A stretch of DNA of 64,000 nt from Actinomadura sp. J1-007 (GTDB lineage Bacteria > Actinomycetota > Actinomycetes > Streptosporangiales > Streptosporangiaceae). Numbering within the stretch: position 1 is the stretch's first letter; each line of letters begins with the position of its first letter. Under the pieces are notes generated by a model. It was not told the origin of the DNA and did no database searches. It saw nothing but the letters and a program-made list of their open reading frames with translations. The stretch is from the NCBI RefSeq assembly GCF_009793335.1, contig NZ_WING01000003.1, positions 868,001-932,000 on the forward strand, written 5' to 3'. This document shows positions 62,627 through 64,000 of the stretch, piece by piece. Made by a program: the position numbers and the translations under genes.

Positions 62627-63270
62627 ATGAACGTCATCACCGACCACCTGTCGGAGCTCGGCCACGGCCTGCTGCTGACCGTGGAGCTGACGCTGCTGTC
62701 GCTCGCCGGCGCGCTCGTCGCCGGGTCGTGGTGGCCGCGATGCGGGTCTCCCCGGTGCGCGTGCTGCGCGCGGCGGGGATGGCCTACGTCGAGGTCCTCC
62801 AGAACATCCCGCTGCTGGTGTGGCTCGTCATCGCCGTGTTCGGCCTGCCGGAGATCGGAGTGATCGCCGGGCTGTTCACCACCTCGGTCGTCGTGATCGC
62901 CCTCTACCAGGGGGCGTACATGGCCGAGGCGGTCCGGTCCGGCATCAACGCGGTGCCGGCGGGGCAGGGCGAAGCCGCCCGCGCGCTCGGGCTCTCCTTC
63001 GTCCAGTCGCTGCGGCTGGTGGTGCTGCCGCAGGCGCTGCGCACCGTCGTGCAGCCGCTCGGCAACATCGCGATCATGACCCTGATGAACACCGCGCTGG
63101 CCGCCGCGGTCGGCGTGGTCGAGCTGACCGCCGCGGCCAACCGCGTCAACCTGGCCGAGGCCCAGCCGATCTGGATCTTCGTGACGGCGGGCCTGGCGTA
63201 CATGGCGCTGTCCGGCGTGCTCGGCCTGGCGTCCGGCGCCCTGGAGCGGAAGTGGGCGATCCTGCGATGA
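62627..63270 (+). CDS. Amino acid ABC transporter permease (1 frameshift)
   Basis: About 214 aa after repair, HisM/GluC type. DHLSELGHGLLLTVELTLLSLAGALVAG, then after a missing G near 62724 (GCCGGGTCGTGG) VVVAAMRVSPVRVLRAAGMAYVEVLQNIPLLVW, the EAA loop EAVRSGINAVPAGQGEAARALGLSF and LRTVVQPLGNIAIMTLMNTAL. Five membrane segments. Its TGA overlaps the ATG of the next permease (ATGA). Confidence 0.92.
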
Positions 63271-64000
63271 GCGCACCGTCCTCGCGGCTGCTGTTCGACG
63301 AGCCGGGGCCGCGCGCCCGGCGCCGCATCCGCGCCACCACCGCGCTCGCCGTCCTGGTCGGCGCCGCCCTCGTCGCGCTCGCGCTGAAGCAGTTCGCCGA
63401 CAACGGCCAGCTCGCCGCCGACCGGTGGCGCCCGTACGGCACGTGGCCGATGTGGCGGTACATGCTGGAGGGCCTGCGGTCCACGGCGCAGGCGGCCGCG
63501 GTGTCGATCGCGCTCGCCGCGGCGGCGGGCGTCATGCTGGCCCTCGGGCGGATCTCCCCGTCCCGGTGGCTGCGCGTCCCGTCCGCCGCGTACGTCGAGA
63601 TCGTCCGGACGATCCCGGCGCTGCTGCTGGTCTACCTGGTGCTGTTCGCGCTCCCCCGGTACGGCGTGGACCTGCCGCTGTTCTGGAAGCTCGTCGTCCC
63701 GCTGTCGGTGTCCAACGCCGCCGCGTTCGCCGAGATCTTCCGTGCGGGCATCCGCTCGGTGGAACGCGGCCAGCTGGAGGCGGGCCTCGCGCTCGGCCTC
63801 ACCCGCGGCCGGGCGATGCGGCTGGTCGTCCTGCCGCAGGCCGCGCGCCGGGTGCTGCCGTCGCTGGTCAGCCAGTCCGCCGGGCTGCTGAAGGACACCT
63901 CGCTCGGGTACGTGGTCAGCTACTCCGAGCTGCTCTACAGCGGCAAGGTGCTGGCCAACTACAACCACCTGCTGATCCAGACGTACCTGGTGATCGCGCT
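63267..64000 (+). CDS. Second amino acid ABC transporter permease (3' end outside window)
   Basis: Visible 244 codons. An N-terminal cytoplasmic segment and first membrane helix, then RYMLEGLRSTAQAAAVSIALA, EIVRTIPALLLVYLVLFALP, the EAA loop EIFRAGIRSVERGQLEAGLALGL, PQAARRVLPSLVSQSAGLLKDTSLGYVVSYSELL. GluD type. Coupled to the preceding permease by a 4-bp overlap. No frameshift seen in the visible part. Confidence 0.92.
   Translation, partial: MSAPSSRLLFDEPGPRARRRIRATTALAVLVGAALVALALKQFADNGQLAADRWRPYGTWPMWRYMLEGLRSTAQAAAVSIALAAAAGVMLALGRISPSRWLRVPSAAYVEIVRTIPALLLVYLVLFALPRYGVDLPLFWKLVVPLSVSNAAAFAEIFRAGIRSVERGQLEAGLALGLTRGRAMRLVVLPQAARRVLPSLVSQSAGLLKDTSLGYVVSYSELLYSGKVLANYNHLLIQTYLVIA

Overview
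The window is G+C-rich actinobacterial chromosome, over 70% G+C by eye. GTG starts, 4-bp ATGA/GTGA overlaps between genes and TAnnnT -10 boxes 6-7 nt before start codons are all common. The gene families are typical of actinomycetes: DUF397, XRE/DUF5753, a mycothiol-dependent maleylpyruvate isomerase-like protein, F420/FMN-type PPOX proteins, a GAF-SpoIIE phosphatase and the CE1758/CE1759 flavin pair. An Actinomadura-like member of Streptosporangiales is my best guess (inference). No rRNA, insertion sequence, prophage or CRISPR array was seen.

Layout. 1-7.9 kb: a biotin-dependent acyl-CoA carboxylase subunit (cut by the window start), a secreted two-domain glycosidase, an ABC-F ATPase, a CPA1 antiporter, and a divergent MFS/ROK pair with two operators between them. 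9.1-16.6 kb: cobalamin corrin-ring genes in facing blocks (cobL-cobM; cbiD; cobK; cobG-cobH-cobIJ). 16.7-18.8 kb: a lipoprotein, then an XRE/DUF397/anti-sigma-like ATPase trio. 18.8-22.6 kb: a cobalamin riboswitch and cobN. 22.7-33.2 kb: a HEAT-like protein, a thioesterase, ArsR-SRPBCC, a flavin monooxygenase/reductase pair, NUDIX, DinB-like proteins, an M20 amidohydrolase and a small orphan. 33.5-41.3 kb: an NB-ARC LuxR regulator, two permeases, LysR, YceI and a universal stress protein. 41.4-43.2 kb: a CHAP-domain protein, three tRNAs (Gly, Cys, Val) with a clear terminator, and a DUF1330 protein. 43.2-53 kb: carotenoid oxygenase/quinone reductase, a LysE exporter, a large secreted subtilase, a VOC protein and a GAF-SpoIIE phosphatase. 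53-59.4 kb: an FAD oxidase, an alpha/beta hydrolase, an XRE regulator, TetR and a small redox operon. 59.4-64 kb: three 40-bp tandem repeats, a second ROK regulator and a polar amino-acid ABC transporter that runs off the end.

The dominant anomaly is technical. Eighteen otherwise intact genes are broken by 23 frameshifts. Every one is a net loss of one base in a G/C-rich run, and each is repaired by one added G or C. The pathway genes, transporter subunits and cobN are all hit alike, so I read this as consensus error, not gene decay, and I give full-length gene spans.

I did not find a convincing wholly new system. The parts most worth a second look are the set of unassigned operators (accA, ROK/MFS, LLM/FMN reductase, quinone reductase, alpha/beta hydrolase leader), the XRE/DUF397/ATPase trio with a doubled DUF397, the two-domain glycosidase with an altered GH16 motif, the TetR/FMN/PDR/SIP redox operon with no obvious partner, and the 40-bp repeats.
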